Assembly: GCF_001307035.1 (NCBI RefSeq)
Contig: NZ_LKIU01000005.1
Span: 1,102,300-1,166,299 of the forward strand
Direction: 5' to 3'
Length of the DNA stretch: 64,000 nt
Source of the DNA: Arthrobacter sp. Edens01
Lineage (GTDB): Bacteria > Actinomycetota > Actinomycetes > Actinomycetales > Micrococcaceae
Both the position numbers and the translations under genes were made by a program. Positions 27,717 to 37,248 of the stretch are shown here, piece by piece. Position 1 is the stretch's first letter. Every line of letters starts with the position of its first letter. A model generated the notes under the pieces. It was not told where the DNA came from. It saw nothing but the letters and a program-made list of their open reading frames with translations, and searched no databases.

Positions 27717-28721
27717 ATGAAAACCCCGTTGCGGATTGGCTATGCGGCCATGCTCGAGCAGTTCCACCCCACAGAAGCCGTAGCGCTGTCCGCTTACGCG
27801 GAGGAACGCGGGTTCTCAGGCGTGATGGCCGCGGACCATTTCCAGCCCTGGGTTCCGGCCCAGGGCCAGTCCGCGTTTGTGTGGAACGTTCTTTCGGCGC
27901 TGGGGGAGCGGACTAAGGGTGACCTTGGCCCGGGTGTCACCGCACCTACCTTCCGCTGGCACCCGGCAATGGTGGCCCAGGCTTCCGCGACGCTGGCTGC
28001 CATGTACCCGGGACGGCACTGGCTCGGGCTGGGATCCGGCGAGGCCTTGAACGAGCACATCACTGGCCAGTACTGGCCGGAGGCACCCGAGCGCATCAAC
28101 CGGATGTTTGAGGCCATAGAGATCATCTCCAAGCTCTTCGCAGCGTCCCTGGCAGGGAAGGATGTGCGGCACAGCGGCACCTTCTACAAGATGGAGTCCA
28201 CCCGGCTCTGGACCATGCCGGAGGTCGCGCCGGAGATCCTGGTGGCAACGGCCGGACCGGTAACTGCCAAGCGGGCAGGCAGGCACGCGGACGGACTGAT
28301 CACTGTCGGCGCGCCGCTGGAAAAGATCGAAGGGCTCTTCGCACGGTTCGACGCCGGTGCCCGCGAGGCAGGGAAAGACCCGGAGAACATGCCGAAAGTC
28401 CTGCAGCTGCATATGAGCTGGGCACCCACTTATGAAGAGGCACTGGCCAACGCCATGACGGAATGGCCAAACGGCGGAATGAAATTCCCCAAGGCTGACA
28501 TCCGGTCGCCCTTCGAGCTGGAACAAATGGCACGGCTGGTGCGTCCGGAGGACTTCGAAGGCAGGCTGCTGATCTCCGAGGATCCCGACGTGCACCGTGC
28601 CTACATCCAGAAGTTCCTCGATCTCGGCTTCGACCGCGTCTACCTCCACAACGTGGGGCGGAACCAGCGGGAATGGATCGATGTTTTTGGCGCCTCCGTT
28701 CTGCCGGAGCTGCACCGATGA
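27717..28721 (+). CDS. F420-dependent oxidoreductase, glucose-6-phosphate dehydrogenase-like (LLM superfamily)
   Basis: 334-aa (beta/alpha)8 protein of the luciferase-like F420 family, closest in pattern to mycobacterial FGD. By eye, the F420/catalytic residues of FGD1 (His40, Trp44, Glu109) correspond to H41 and W45 in ADHFQPW and E109 in [10 protein letters not shown]. The lysines that hold the sugar phosphate in FGD1 are not evident at the matching places, so the substrate may not be glucose 6-phosphate. Its role would be to reduce or use F420. The stop overlaps the cofE start (ATGA), tying cofactor use to cofactor side-chain synthesis. Confidence 0.85.
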   Translation: MKTPLRIGYAAMLEQFHPTEAVALSAYAEERGFSGVMAADHFQPWVPAQGQSAFVWNVLSALGERTKGDLGPGVTAPTFRWHPAMVAQASATLAAMYPGRHWLGLGSGEALNEHITGQYWPEAPERINRMFEAIEIISKLFAASLAGKDVRHSGTFYKMESTRLWTMPEVAPEILVATAGPVTAKRAGRHADGLITVGAPLEKIEGLFARFDAGAREAGKDPENMPKVLQLHMSWAPTYEEALANAMTEWPNGGMKFPKADIRSPFELEQMARLVRPEDFEGRLLISEDPDVHRAYIQKFLDLGFDRVYLHNVGRNQREWIDVFGASVLPELHR

Positions 28722-29653
28722 CACTGGATAACCTCACGACCGAACCCTCCGCCGGGACGTCCGCGCCAACCAGCCGGCTGGTCATCACCCCCATTCAGGG
28801 AATCGGTGAAGTCCGTTCCGGAGACGACCTGGCTGACCTCATTGGACGGGCCTGCGGAAAGCACCTGCGCAGCGGAGACATCCTGGCAGTGACCTCCAAA
28901 GTGGTCTCCAAGGCGGAGGGCCGGACCATGCCTTCCTCTGCCCGTGATGAGGCGGTAGAGCAGGAGACGGTGCGCGTGGTTGCCAGCCGCGAACACGCCG
29001 GCGGAACCACCCGGATTGTTGAAAACCGGCTCGGCATCGTCGCGGCTGCAGCCGGCGTTGATTCCTCCAACACCGAGGACGGGACGGTGCTTCTGCTCCC
29101 TGAGGACCCGGATGCCTCGGCCCGGGCGATTTGCCGCAGGCTCAAGCAGGACTTTGGCGTGGACATTGGCGTCGTCATCACCGACACGCTGGGACGCCCC
29201 TGGCGGCAGGGGCAGACCGACGCCGCGATCGGCACGGCAGGGCTGACCGTCCTGCTGGACCTGCGCGGCACACCGGATGCCTCCGGCCGGCCCATGTCCG
29301 CCACCGTCGCCGCGGTGGCCGACGAGATCGCTGCGGCGGCCGACCTGGTCAAGGGCAAGACGGCCGGACTCCCGGTGGCGCTGGTCCGCGGCCTGGACAC
29401 ACTGATCACCGTGGGCGGCATGGACAAGGACCCGGGGGCGAAGGCACTGCTTCGTCCAGCCGAGGAGGACATGTTCCGCCTGGGTACTGCTGAGGCGTAT
29501 GAAGAAGGCCGAAGGTCAGGCACAAGGAACGGTTACAACGCCGGGTACGACGACGGTCACGCGGCCGGCTACGAGGACGGCTACGCTGCCGGCTATGCGG
29601 CTGCGGCGGCCGAAGCGCGCCGTCGAGCACGCAGCGCCGGAACCCAGGGCTGA
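28718..29653 (+). CDS. cofE: Coenzyme F420-0:L-glutamate ligase with C-terminal GX3 repeat tail
   Basis: CofE adds gamma-linked glutamates to F420-0 using GTP. The 311-aa protein has the full CofE domain (residues about 20-255: [71 protein letters not shown]). It lacks the FMN domain fused in mycobacterial FbiB. Instead residues 264-295 form eight unbroken G-x3 repeats ([32 protein letters not shown]), then a short basic end. ATG at 28718 overlaps the preceding stop. It faces the F420-0 transporter-like genes, whose last stop is 161 bp away. Confidence 0.92.
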   Translation: MTLDNLTTEPSAGTSAPTSRLVITPIQGIGEVRSGDDLADLIGRACGKHLRSGDILAVTSKVVSKAEGRTMPSSARDEAVEQETVRVVASREHAGGTTRIVENRLGIVAAAAGVDSSNTEDGTVLLLPEDPDASARAICRRLKQDFGVDIGVVITDTLGRPWRQGQTDAAIGTAGLTVLLDLRGTPDASGRPMSATVAAVADEIAAAADLVKGKTAGLPVALVRGLDTLITVGGMDKDPGAKALLRPAEEDMFRLGTAEAYEEGRRSGTRNGYNAGYDDGHAAGYEDGYAAGYAAAAAEARRRARSAGTQG

Positions 29654-29813
29654 GTCCGCGCCGACGGAAAGCGCAGCCAACCGGCGGGACCGGCGGCTGG
29701 GCAAACCACCCGGCGGATCCGGCGGCCCCGCTTGTTCGGGTGGCTGGTGGGGCGCCTTCTGCTCGATTTCGCTCCGGTGCAGGGAAACCAGCGGACCGCA
29801 GACTGAAACGGAC

Positions 29814-30623
29814 CTACCGCCCCAGGGCGACCAGCGGCCGTCCCGTCAGAGGGTGCTCGAGCATTACAGCCTGCACACCGTAGACGTGGCGGATCAGCTC
29901 AGGTGTCAGCACAGACCGGACCGGCCCGGACGCCACGACCTTCCCGCTTAGAAGCACGATCAGGTGCGAACAGGAGGCAGCCGCATGGTTGATGTCGTGC
30001 AGCGCTGCCCCCACGGCCGTCCCGCGGGCAGCCAGACCCTCCAGCAGCTCCAGCGTTTCCAGCTGGGCGGACGCATCGAGATGATTAGTGGGTTCATCCA
30101 GCAGCAGCACTGAGGGTTCCTGGGCCAGGGCACGCGCCACCTGCGCGCGCTGCTGTTCGCCGCCGGAAAGCGTGGAATAGGCGCGGTCTGCAAGATGGAC
30201 GACGCCGGCCGCCACCAGGGCGCGCTCCACCACGTTCAGATCCCGCGGGCTGTCACCGGCGAGCAGGCCGCGGTGCGGGGTTCGGCCAAGCGCCACGACT
30301 TCACGGACGGACTGACCGGTCTCGGCAGGCAGGGACTGCTCCACGAGTGCGATGCTGCGTGCCCGCTCCCGCGACCGCGTTGCCGAAAGCGCCCGGTCCC
30401 CGAACCGTACCGTTCCGCCATCGGGCCCAAGCACGCCGGCCAGCAGATGAAGCAGGGTGGATTTTCCTGCACCGTTTGGGCCCAGCAGTCCCGTGAATGT
30501 GCCGGGCTCAAGGGTGCAGTCCACACCATCCACCAGCACCCTGCCGCCCCGGACCACCCGCACCCGCTCAGCTGACAGGTCCCGGCGGGCTGTGACGACG
30601 GTTCCCGGCGTCCGGGCGCTCAT
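29814..30623 (-). CDS. ABC transporter ATP-binding protein (putative F420-0 importer)
   Basis: 269-aa ATPase of the FecE/BtuD class (siderophore, haem and cobalamin importers). Walker [19 protein letters not shown]-loop in LVEQSLPAE, signature [12 protein letters not shown], Walker [13 protein letters not shown] and the switch His in [10 protein letters not shown]. It overlaps the permease end by 4 bp. A small actinobacterial clade of such cassettes found beside cofE has been proposed from comparative genomics to import F420-0; this location beside cofE and an F420 enzyme fits that, but an iron-siderophore role cannot be excluded from sequence alone. Confidence 0.8.
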   Translation of the reverse strand: MSARTPGTVVTARRDLSAERVRVVRGGRVLVDGVDCTLEPGTFTGLLGPNGAGKSTLLHLLAGVLGPDGGTVRFGDRALSATRSRERARSIALVEQSLPAETGQSVREVVALGRTPHRGLLAGDSPRDLNVVERALVAAGVVHLADRAYSTLSGGEQQRAQVARALAQEPSVLLLDEPTNHLDASAQLETLELLEGLAARGTAVGAALHDINHAAASCSHLIVLLSGKVVASGPVRSVLTPELIRHVYGVQAVMLEHPLTGRPLVALGR

Positions 30624-31678
30624 GCCCCGCTCCGCCGTCGTAGCAGCAGCAGGATAAAGAAGGGGGCTCCGATCAGGGCCGTCACGATCCCCACCGGTAT
30701 CTCCCGGGGATCGAATACCGTCCTGGCCGCGGTGTCTGCCAGCACGAGGAACAGGGCACCGGCAAGGGCGGAAAGCGGGAGCAGGGATCGGTGGGACGCT
30801 CCGGCCAGCATCCGCACGGCGTGCGGCAGGACCAGGCCCACAAACCCAATGGACCCGCTCACGGACACCATCGCCCCGGTCAGCAGGGCAGTGGCCCCCA
30901 GCAGGGTCCACCGCACGGCCGGCACCGGCACGCCAAGCGCCGAGGCAGCGGTGTCACCGAAGGAGAAAGCGTCCAGGAGCCGGCCGCAGAACATCAGCGG
31001 AATCCCGACGACGGCGAGTGCCGGAAGGGCGATCGCCGTACTGGACCAGGTGGCTCCGGCAAGGGATCCCATCAGCCAGCCGAGCACTTCGCGGTAGGAG
31101 TCGCCCTGTGCTGTCCAGAACACTACAAACGACGCCGCGGCTGCAGCCAGCGAAGAGACCGCCAGTCCGGCTAGGACGGTGCGGGTTGGAGTGATGGAGC
31201 CCAACGCGCCGGCAAGGGTCAGCGTGGCGGCCATCGCCAGCATGGCTCCGGCGAACGCCGCAACGGGAAGGACGACGGCGGCGCCCAGCAGCAGCACCGA
31301 AACAGCTCCCAGGCTGGCCCCGGAACTTAGCCCCAGCAGGTACGGGTCTGCCAGCGGATTGCGGGTCAGTGCCTGGATCACGGCCCCGCTCAGGGCAAGT
31401 CCCGCGCCAACGGCCGCGGCGGTCAGGACCCGGGGCAGCCTCAGGTCCCGGACGATAGCTTCCTGCAGCGGCGTCAGCGATCCGCTGCCCGGAGCCGTCA
31501 GCGCCAGCCACGCATCCCGCACCCCGAGCCCGGCAGGTCCGACGGTCAGTGCCCAGAGCCCGGCACCGGCAAGCCCCAGGCAGAGGGCCGCGCCGACCAG
31601 CCAGGGACGGCGGGAGCGTGGTCTCCGGGCGGGCTGTTCGACGGCGGGTGCGCCGGGGCGGGCGATGGTCTCAGTCAA
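30620..31678 (-). CDS. ABC transporter permease, FecCD/BtuC type (putative F420-0 importer)
   Basis: 352-aa integral membrane protein with about nine to ten helices of the BtuC/FecCD fold: [40 protein letters not shown] (the family hallmark), and [19 protein letters not shown] near the C-terminus. The likely start is TTG at 31678, which overlaps the end of the binding-protein gene (TTGACTGA); the frame is open further upstream but inside that gene. It would form a homodimeric channel with the ATPase encoded next. Confidence 0.8.
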   Translation of the reverse strand: MTETIARPGAPAVEQPARRPRSRRPWLVGAALCLGLAGAGLWALTVGPAGLGVRDAWLALTAPGSGSLTPLQEAIVRDLRLPRVLTAAAVGAGLALSGAVIQALTRNPLADPYLLGLSSGASLGAVSVLLLGAAVVLPVAAFAGAMLAMAATLTLAGALGSITPTRTVLAGLAVSSLAAAAASFVVFWTAQGDSYREVLGWLMGSLAGATWSSTAIALPALAVVGIPLMFCGRLLDAFSFGDTAASALGVPVPAVRWTLLGATALLTGAMVSVSGSIGFVGLVLPHAVRMLAGASHRSLLPLSALAGALFLVLADTAARTVFDPREIPVGIVTALIGAPFFILLLLRRRSGA

Positions 31679-32690
31679 GGGCAGCCAGCTGCTCGGCCAG
31701 GGAACGTACGGTCTCAACGTTGCGGACTCCCGCTTCCGATGCGGCGAAGGGCACAACCAGGTAGCGCCCTTCCTGAACGGCAGAGAGCCGGGAAATGACG
31801 GGATGGGATTCGAGCACGGACTTCTTCTTCTCTACGCTGCCCCAGGCAGAATCAACGAGCACAATGACGTCCGGGTCCGCCTCGGCAACGGCCTCCCAGG
31901 AGTAGGGGCTCCAGCCCGCATCGATTCCGGCAGCAATGTTTTCCAGGCCGGCGGATTCCATCAGCAGCTGCGGTGCGCCGCTTCCCGCACCTACGTAGGG
32001 GGTGTCGGACCCGGAACTGTACCAGAGGGCGCTTAGTCCCTTGTCAGAGGGCGTGAGCCCCGCGAGTTCCACACGCTGTGCCTCAACCAGGTCAGCGGCT
32101 GCTTCCTGAGCTCCGAACAGGTCTCCGGCCTCCTCGATGGAAGCGAAGACGTCGTCGAAAGTCAGCGGGCTGGGCCGGTATCCGTCTCCCTGGCAGGCGG
32201 CGGGGGAGACGTAGCTGGCTACGCCCAGTTCATCGAGCTGGGCGCGTTCCCCTGCGCCGTCGGCTGAGAAGTTAGATTCCCAGCCGGCAAAAACCAGGTC
32301 CGGGGCGAGGCCCAGGACAGCTTCACGGGAAGGCACCTTCTCTGCAAGGACCGGGGGAACGTGGGCGTCTGCCCACGCTTCGGGCACCGGACCGTCAGCG
32401 AAGGCAGTGCCTACGATCTTCTCGCCCAGGCCCAGGGCCAGGAGCAGCTCGGTGGAGGTGGACTTTATGGCGACCACCCGTTCCGGCGGGGCATCCAGGG
32501 AGACGGCGGTTCCACAGTTATCCAGTTCCAGCGGGAACCCGGCATTGAGGGAGGAACCCGGAGTTTCCGGGCGCTGAGCCTGCGCCGGATCTCCAGGTGT
32601 GCCGGCGCATCCGGTGAGCGCCAGCACGGCAAGTGCGGCCAACGCGGCAGGCCGCAGGAACCGGCTTGGAACGGGAAAAGGGGGAGTCAT
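31671..32690 (-). CDS. ABC transporter substrate-binding lipoprotein (putative F420-0 importer)
   Basis: 339-aa periplasmic-binding-protein class III (TroA/BtuF-like) lipoprotein: lipobox VLALTGC, then NCGTAVSLDAPPERVVAIKSTSTELLLALGLGEKIVGTAF, a rigid central helix and a C-terminal lobe with WSPYSWEAVAEADPDVIVLVD. The wording of the N-terminal domain (ERVVAIKSTSTELLLALG) matches the binding proteins named as F420-0 type in actinobacteria. First gene of the three-gene operon; GCGAGG lies a few bases before the ATG, and a nested hairpin covers the leader. Confidence 0.8.
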   Translation of the reverse strand: MTPPFPVPSRFLRPAALAALAVLALTGCAGTPGDPAQAQRPETPGSSLNAGFPLELDNCGTAVSLDAPPERVVAIKSTSTELLLALGLGEKIVGTAFADGPVPEAWADAHVPPVLAEKVPSREAVLGLAPDLVFAGWESNFSADGAGERAQLDELGVASYVSPAACQGDGYRPSPLTFDDVFASIEEAGDLFGAQEAAADLVEAQRVELAGLTPSDKGLSALWYSSGSDTPYVGAGSGAPQLLMESAGLENIAAGIDAGWSPYSWEAVAEADPDVIVLVDSAWGSVEKKKSVLESHPVISRLSAVQEGRYLVVPFAASEAGVRNVETVRSLAEQLAALD

Positions 32691-33029
32691 GAAACCTCGC
32701 AGGCGGAAGTGATTTGGGCGGCGGTTCCGCAGGGCTGGTACGCCGGCGGAAATGGTGCGGCTGGGCCCAAATCAAGGCCTGCTGAGCCCCGGCCAATCCG
32801 GCCGGAAATCGGTTGCCCGCCTGCCGGGATGAAAGCGCACCGGCGGCGATTTCTACACTCTTGCAGAACTCGTCCGCGTAGCCAAGGATGGCGGGCACGG
32901 AGAACCGGGCTGCACCGCAGCTTTAATGCCTCCGAAACGCAGGAGAAATGTTTAGCCCAAAAGATGGTGAAAAGCCCTCGCGGCCTTTTGCGAAACGGGC
33001 GGCTGAGCCGCCGGAATGTGGAGGATGTT
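32691..33029. other. Intergenic control region between the importer and the pyrimidine operon
   Basis: Divergent promoter region of 339 bp with no gene. It holds the nested hairpin next to the binding-protein gene, two CGAAACG direct repeats (32935 and 32991), and a GGCGGC-TGA-GCCGCC hairpin (32998-33012) just before the ribosome-binding site of the nitrilase-type gene. Confidence 0.6.
32710..32774 (-). promoter_or_regulatory. Candidate structured RNA leader of the F420-0 importer operon
   Basis: On the minus strand a perfect 10-bp outer helix (TGATTTGGGC with GCCCAAATCA) encloses an inner TTCCGC/GCGGAA helix, which encloses GGC/GCC around a 6-nt loop. The element ends about 20 nt before the ATG. 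It matches no riboswitch class I can recall. Confidence 0.4.
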
Positions 33030-33878
33030 TTGACGATCGTTCGAACCGCACTGACCCAAACCACCTGGACCGGGGATGAAGAGTCCATGGTTGCCAAGCA
33101 TGAGGACTTCGTCCGCCGGGCGGCAGCGGAAGGTGCGCAGGTCATCTGCTTCCAGGAACTCTTCCACGGCCCGTACTTCGGAATTGTCCAGGACAGCAAG
33201 TATTACGAATACGCGCAGGCAGTCCCGGGGCCGCTGACGGAACGGTTTTCCAAACTGGCAGCCGAGCACAACATGGTGATTATCCTTCCCGTCTACGAGG
33301 AGGAGCAGCCCGGTGTCTACTACAACACCGCAGCCGTGATCGACGCGGACGGAACGTATCTGGGCAAATACCGGAAGAACCACCTACCCCACGTGGAGAA
33401 GTTCTGGGAAAAGTTCTATTTCCGTCCCGGCAACCTCGGCTGGCCGGTTTTCGACACCGCCGTCGGAAAAGTCGGGGTCACTATCTGCTACGACCGGCAT
33501 TTCCCCGAAGGCTGGCGGGTGCTGGGACTGAACGGCGCCCAGCTGGTCTTCAACCCGAATGCTTCCAAGCCAGGACTCTCCAACCGTCTCTGGGAACTTG
33601 AACAGCCGACTGCCGCGGCGGCCAACGGCTACTTTGTGGTGGTCCCGAACCGGGTAGGGGAGGAAACCAACGAATTCGGCGAGGAGGCAGTGGACTTCTA
33701 CGGCACCTCCTACATCGCCGACCCGCAGGGCAACTACGTCGGTGAGGTGGGCGCTCGGGACGGGGAAGAACTGATGATCCGCGACCTCGATATGGAACTG
33801 GTCCGCACCGCAAGGAACAACTGGCAGTTCTACCGGGACCGCCGTCCGGAGGCCTACGACCCCATCACCGCACCGTAA
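33030..33878 (+). CDS. N-carbamoyl-beta-alanine / N-carbamoyl amino acid amidohydrolase (nitrilase superfamily)
   Basis: Carbon-nitrogen hydrolase of 282 aa. The catalytic triad is E43 (CFQELFHGPYF), K116 (YRKNHLPH) and C153 (TICYDRHFPEGW). The sequence pattern is that of beta-ureidopropionase, which splits N-carbamoyl-beta-alanine to beta-alanine, CO2 and ammonia; N-carbamoylputrescine or N-carbamoyl amino acids are alternatives. TTG at 33030 is chosen because GGAGG lies 5 nt upstream; GTG at 33018 would contain that site. It is followed by dihydropyrimidinase, giving consecutive steps of one pathway. Confidence 0.88.
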   Translation: MTIVRTALTQTTWTGDEESMVAKHEDFVRRAAAEGAQVICFQELFHGPYFGIVQDSKYYEYAQAVPGPLTERFSKLAAEHNMVIILPVYEEEQPGVYYNTAAVIDADGTYLGKYRKNHLPHVEKFWEKFYFRPGNLGWPVFDTAVGKVGVTICYDRHFPEGWRVLGLNGAQLVFNPNASKPGLSNRLWELEQPTAAAANGYFVVVPNRVGEETNEFGEEAVDFYGTSYIADPQGNYVGEVGARDGEELMIRDLDMELVRTARNNWQFYRDRRPEAYDPITAP

Positions 33879-33914
33879 GCCCGGACAGCACAGAGGAAGG
33901 CAAGGAAACGCTTT

Positions 33915-35336
33915 ATGGCAACAACTCTGATCTCCGGTGGCACCGTCGTCACCGCCACCGGCCGCAGCGCTGCGGATGTCCTGGTGGACGGAGAGAAAAT
34001 CGCCGCGGTCCTGGCACCCGGATCCACCCTGCTGGGACACGACCTGGCAGGTTCCGTGGACACTGTCCTGGACGCCACCGGCAAGTACGTGATTCCCGGC
34101 GGAATCGACGCGCACACCCATATGCAGATGCCCTTCGGCGGCACCGAAGCCTCCGACACCTTCGAGACCGGAACCCGTGCAGCAGCCTGGGGCGGAACCA
34201 CCACCATTGTTGACTTCGCCATCCAGCGCTACGGCGAACGGGTCATGGATGGCCTGGCAGCCTGGCATGAAAAAGCCGCAGGACAATGCGCCGTCGACTA
34301 CGGCTTCCATCAGATCATCGGCGACGTCAACGACGACTCGCTCAAGGCGATGGAAACCCTCCCGGACGAAGGAGTCTCCAGCTACAAGCTCTTTATGGCC
34401 TACCCGGGCGTCTTTTACAGCGACGACGCGCAGATCTACAAAGCCATGCGGGTCGGCGCCGAGACCGGACTGATGACCATGATGCACGCCGAAAACGGTC
34501 CTGCGATTGACGCGATGGTCACCGAACTTCTGGCCCAGGGCAAAACCGACCCCTACTACCACGGCGTTGCACGCGCCTGGCAGATGGAGGAGGAAGCCAC
34601 CCACCGGGCCATCATGCTGGCCAACCTGACCGGAGCACCGCTCTACGTCGTCCACGTTTCCGCAAAACAGGCAGTTGAGCAGCTCGCGGCAGCCCGGGAC
34701 AACGGGCAGAACGTCTTCGGTGAAACCTGCCCGCAGTACCTCTACCTCTCGCTCGAGGACCAGCTTGGTGCGGAAGGGTTCGAGGGCGCCAAATGGGTCT
34801 GCTCCACGCCGCTGCGGTCCAAGCACGAGCACCACCAGGACCACATGTGGCAGTCGCTGCGCACCAACGATATCCAGATGGTCGCCACTGACCACTGCCC
34901 GTTCTGCATGAAGGGACAGAAGGACATGGGGGTGGGGGACTTCTCGAAGATTCCCAACGGCATCGGCTCGGTGGAACACCGCATGGACCTGATGTACCAG
35001 GGCGTCGTGGACGGAAAAATCAGCCTGGAGCGCTGGGTGGAGATCACCAGCACGACGCCGGCGCGCATGTTTGGCATGTATGGCACCAAGGGCGTGATTG
35101 CCCCGGGAGCAGACGCCGACGTCGTTATTTACGACCCGAACGGGCACACCTCGATCGGGCTGGAGAAGACCCACCACATGAACATGGACTACTCGGCGTG
35201 GGAGGGCTACGAGATCGAAGGGCACGTGGACACGGTGATGTCCCGCGGCCGGGTGGTCATCAACAACAACGAGTACCTGGGCAGCAAGGGCCACGGGCAG
35301 TATGTCCGCCGCGCAACCAGCCAGTACCTGGTCTAG
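33915..35336 (+). CDS. hydA: Dihydropyrimidinase / D-hydantoinase
   Basis: Cyclic amidohydrolase (473 aa) that opens dihydrouracil, dihydrothymine or 5-substituted hydantoins to N-carbamoyl products. Two-metal amidohydrolase site: H67 and H69 in DAHTHMQM, carboxylated K158 in SSYKLFMAYPG, His in MMHAENG and VVHVSA, and D326 in ATDHCPFCMKGQKDMG. All ligands look intact. Start ATG 33915, 36 bp after the amidohydrolase gene; AAGGAAA precedes it. The product is the substrate of the upstream enzyme. Confidence 0.95.
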   Translation: MATTLISGGTVVTATGRSAADVLVDGEKIAAVLAPGSTLLGHDLAGSVDTVLDATGKYVIPGGIDAHTHMQMPFGGTEASDTFETGTRAAAWGGTTTIVDFAIQRYGERVMDGLAAWHEKAAGQCAVDYGFHQIIGDVNDDSLKAMETLPDEGVSSYKLFMAYPGVFYSDDAQIYKAMRVGAETGLMTMMHAENGPAIDAMVTELLAQGKTDPYYHGVARAWQMEEEATHRAIMLANLTGAPLYVVHVSAKQAVEQLAAARDNGQNVFGETCPQYLYLSLEDQLGAEGFEGAKWVCSTPLRSKHEHHQDHMWQSLRTNDIQMVATDHCPFCMKGQKDMGVGDFSKIPNGIGSVEHRMDLMYQGVVDGKISLERWVEITSTTPARMFGMYGTKGVIAPGADADVVIYDPNGHTSIGLEKTHHMNMDYSAWEGYEIEGHVDTVMSRGRVVINNNEYLGSKGHGQYVRRATSQYLV

Positions 35337-35344
35337 GGGGAAAC

Positions 35345-36361
35345 ATGGAATTCGGTGCGGTACTGCAGTGCAATCCTCCCGCCCAGCGGACGGTGGCCCT
35401 GGCCAAGAAAGCCGAGGAACACGGGTTCGACTACGTGTGGACCTTCGACTCACACCTGCTCTGGCAGGAGCCCTACGTGATCTACAGCCAGATCCTGGCT
35501 GAAACGCGGTCTATCAAGGTGGGGCCGATGGTCACCAACCCTGCCACCCGGGACTGGACGGTCACGGCGTCCACGTACGCGACGCTGAACCAGATGTACG
35601 GCAACCGGACGGTCTGTGGGATCGGCCGGGGGGATTCGGCGGTGCGGGTGACCAACGGGGCACCCACCACGCTGAAGACCCTGCGGGAGTCGATCCACGT
35701 CATCCGCGAGCTGGCCAACTCCCGGCCGGTTGAATACAACGGCGCCACCCTGCAGTTCCCTTGGAGCAAGGGCTCGGAACTGGAGGTCTGGGTGGCGGCC
35801 TACGGTCCGCTGGCACTGAAGCTCACCGGGGAGGTGGGGGATGGGTTCATCCTCCAGCTGGCGGACGTGGACATTGCCGAGTGGATGATCCGTACTGTCC
35901 GGCAGGCAGCCGCCGACGCCGGCCGGGACCCGGACAGCATTTCCTTCTGCGTGGCAGCTCCGATGTACATCGGGACGGACCGGGAACACATGCGCAACCA
36001 GTGCCGCTGGTTCGGCGGCATGGTGGGCAACCATGTGGCGGACATCGTGTCCAAGTACGGCTCGGATTCCTCCGTTCCGCAGGCACTGACCGATTACATT
36101 GCCGGGCGCCAGGGCTACGACTACAACGAGCACGGCCGCGCGGGGAACACCCACGCCGACTTTGTGCCGGACGAGATCGTGGACCGGTTCTGCATCCTGG
36201 GCACTGCCGAAGAGCACATGGAAAAGCTCGAGAAGCTCAAGGCCCTGGGCGTCACCCAGTTCGCCGGATACCTCCAGCATGACAATAAGGAGGAAACCCT
36301 GCGCGTCTATGGGGAGACGGTGATTCCTGCCCTGCGGGACCACGTGGCTGCGAAGGCATGA
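35345..36361 (+). CDS. F420-dependent LLM-class oxidoreductase in the pyrimidine/hydantoin operon
   Basis: 338-aa luciferase-like (beta/alpha)8 protein. MEFGAVLQCNPPAQRTVALA, YVWTFDSHLLWQEPYV, VGPMVTNPATRDWTVTAS and GIGRGDSAVRVTN follow the LLM/F420 pattern, with the cofactor loop around GRGDSAVR; it resembles a distinct F420-type family found with dihydropyrimidinase genes. GGGGGA before the ATG fixes the start. It sits 8 bp after hydA and overlaps the permease start (ATGA). The reaction is unknown; reduction of the pyrimidine ring, the step missing from this operon, is a reasonable hypothesis. RutA, another LLM protein, also acts on uracil. Confidence 0.8.
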   Translation: MEFGAVLQCNPPAQRTVALAKKAEEHGFDYVWTFDSHLLWQEPYVIYSQILAETRSIKVGPMVTNPATRDWTVTASTYATLNQMYGNRTVCGIGRGDSAVRVTNGAPTTLKTLRESIHVIRELANSRPVEYNGATLQFPWSKGSELEVWVAAYGPLALKLTGEVGDGFILQLADVDIAEWMIRTVRQAAADAGRDPDSISFCVAAPMYIGTDREHMRNQCRWFGGMVGNHVADIVSKYGSDSSVPQALTDYIAGRQGYDYNEHGRAGNTHADFVPDEIVDRFCILGTAEEHMEKLEKLKALGVTQFAGYLQHDNKEETLRVYGETVIPALRDHVAAKA

Positions 36362-37248
36362 AAACGGAAGTACGACGGCGGTGGCGCCCGTCCGCGATCG
36401 CGTGGGGGCTGGGCGGGGTGCTGCTGCCGGTCCTTCTCTGGGAGGGGTACAAAGCCGTTGGCCCGGCGTCCGGGGTTAGCGTCGGCGGCATGCCGCTGCT
36501 TCCCCGGACCACGGACCTGGCCATGCCGCATGTCTGGACGATGCTCCAGCGGCTGCTGGCACCTGAATCCTCGGCCCCGGGCGCCGGACCGATGTGGGTG
36601 GCGGTGCTGCAGGCGGCCGGGTTCACGCTCGGCATTGCCGGGGCAGGCTGGCTGCTGGGCGTCGTGGTTGGGCTGGGGCTGGCCATGCTGATGCAGCGGT
36701 TCCGCAGCGCCAACTCGGCGATGCTGCCCTGGATCATCCTGAGCCAGACGGTGCCGCTAATCGCGATTGCTCCGCTGGTCCGCCGGTGGGGGTCACAGCT
36801 CGAGTTTGGCCCGTTCACCTGGGAAAACTGGATGTCCGTGGCAGTCATCGCCGCGTACCTGGCGTTCTTTCCGGTGGCGATTGGGGCCCTGCGCGGCTTC
36901 GGCGCCCCGGAGAAGGCGCACGAGGACCTCATGCGCACCTATGCCCTTGGCTGGTGGCAGACCTTCCTGCGGCTTCGGCTGCCGGCCAGCGTGCCGTATC
37001 TGCTCCCTGCCCTGCGGCTCGCGGCCGCGAACGCGGTGATCGGGGCTGTGGTGGCGGAGGTTTCAATCGGGTTGCGCGGCGGTATTGGCCGCATGATCGT
37101 CGAATTCGCGGCAGCCGCGGGAGGTGACCCGGGCAAGCCCTGGGCGCCAATATTCGGAGCTGTGGTGCTCGGCCTGGCCGCGGTGGGATTCGTTGCTTTG
37201 ATCGGCGCACTGCTGCGCCGTTACCGCAGAGGAGAACAGGCAGTATGA
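36358..37248 (+). CDS. ABC transporter permease (SsuC/ThiX/RibX type) 1
   Basis: 296-aa permease with six predicted helices. The EAA loop that contacts the ATPase is LRGFGAPEKAHEDLMRTYALG, followed by the conserved LRLPASVPYLLPALRLAA. Such permeases serve importers of the nitrate/sulfonate/taurine/thiamine-precursor class. An unusual N-terminal extension of about 70 residues precedes the core. It overlaps the LLM gene and the ATPase gene by 4 bp each, so it belongs to the same transcript. Confidence 0.85.
   Translation: MKTEVRRRWRPSAIAWGLGGVLLPVLLWEGYKAVGPASGVSVGGMPLLPRTTDLAMPHVWTMLQRLLAPESSAPGAGPMWVAVLQAAGFTLGIAGAGWLLGVVVGLGLAMLMQRFRSANSAMLPWIILSQTVPLIAIAPLVRRWGSQLEFGPFTWENWMSVAVIAAYLAFFPVAIGALRGFGAPEKAHEDLMRTYALGWWQTFLRLRLPASVPYLLPALRLAAANAVIGAVVAEVSIGLRGGIGRMIVEFAAAAGGDPGKPWAPIFGAVVLGLAAVGFVALIGALLRRYRRGEQAV

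Noticed and set aside
29814-32690. Plain iron-siderophore transporter
   Set aside because: Possible by family, but no siderophore or iron-box sequence was seen, and the genes face cofE and an F420 enzyme; kept only as the alternative.
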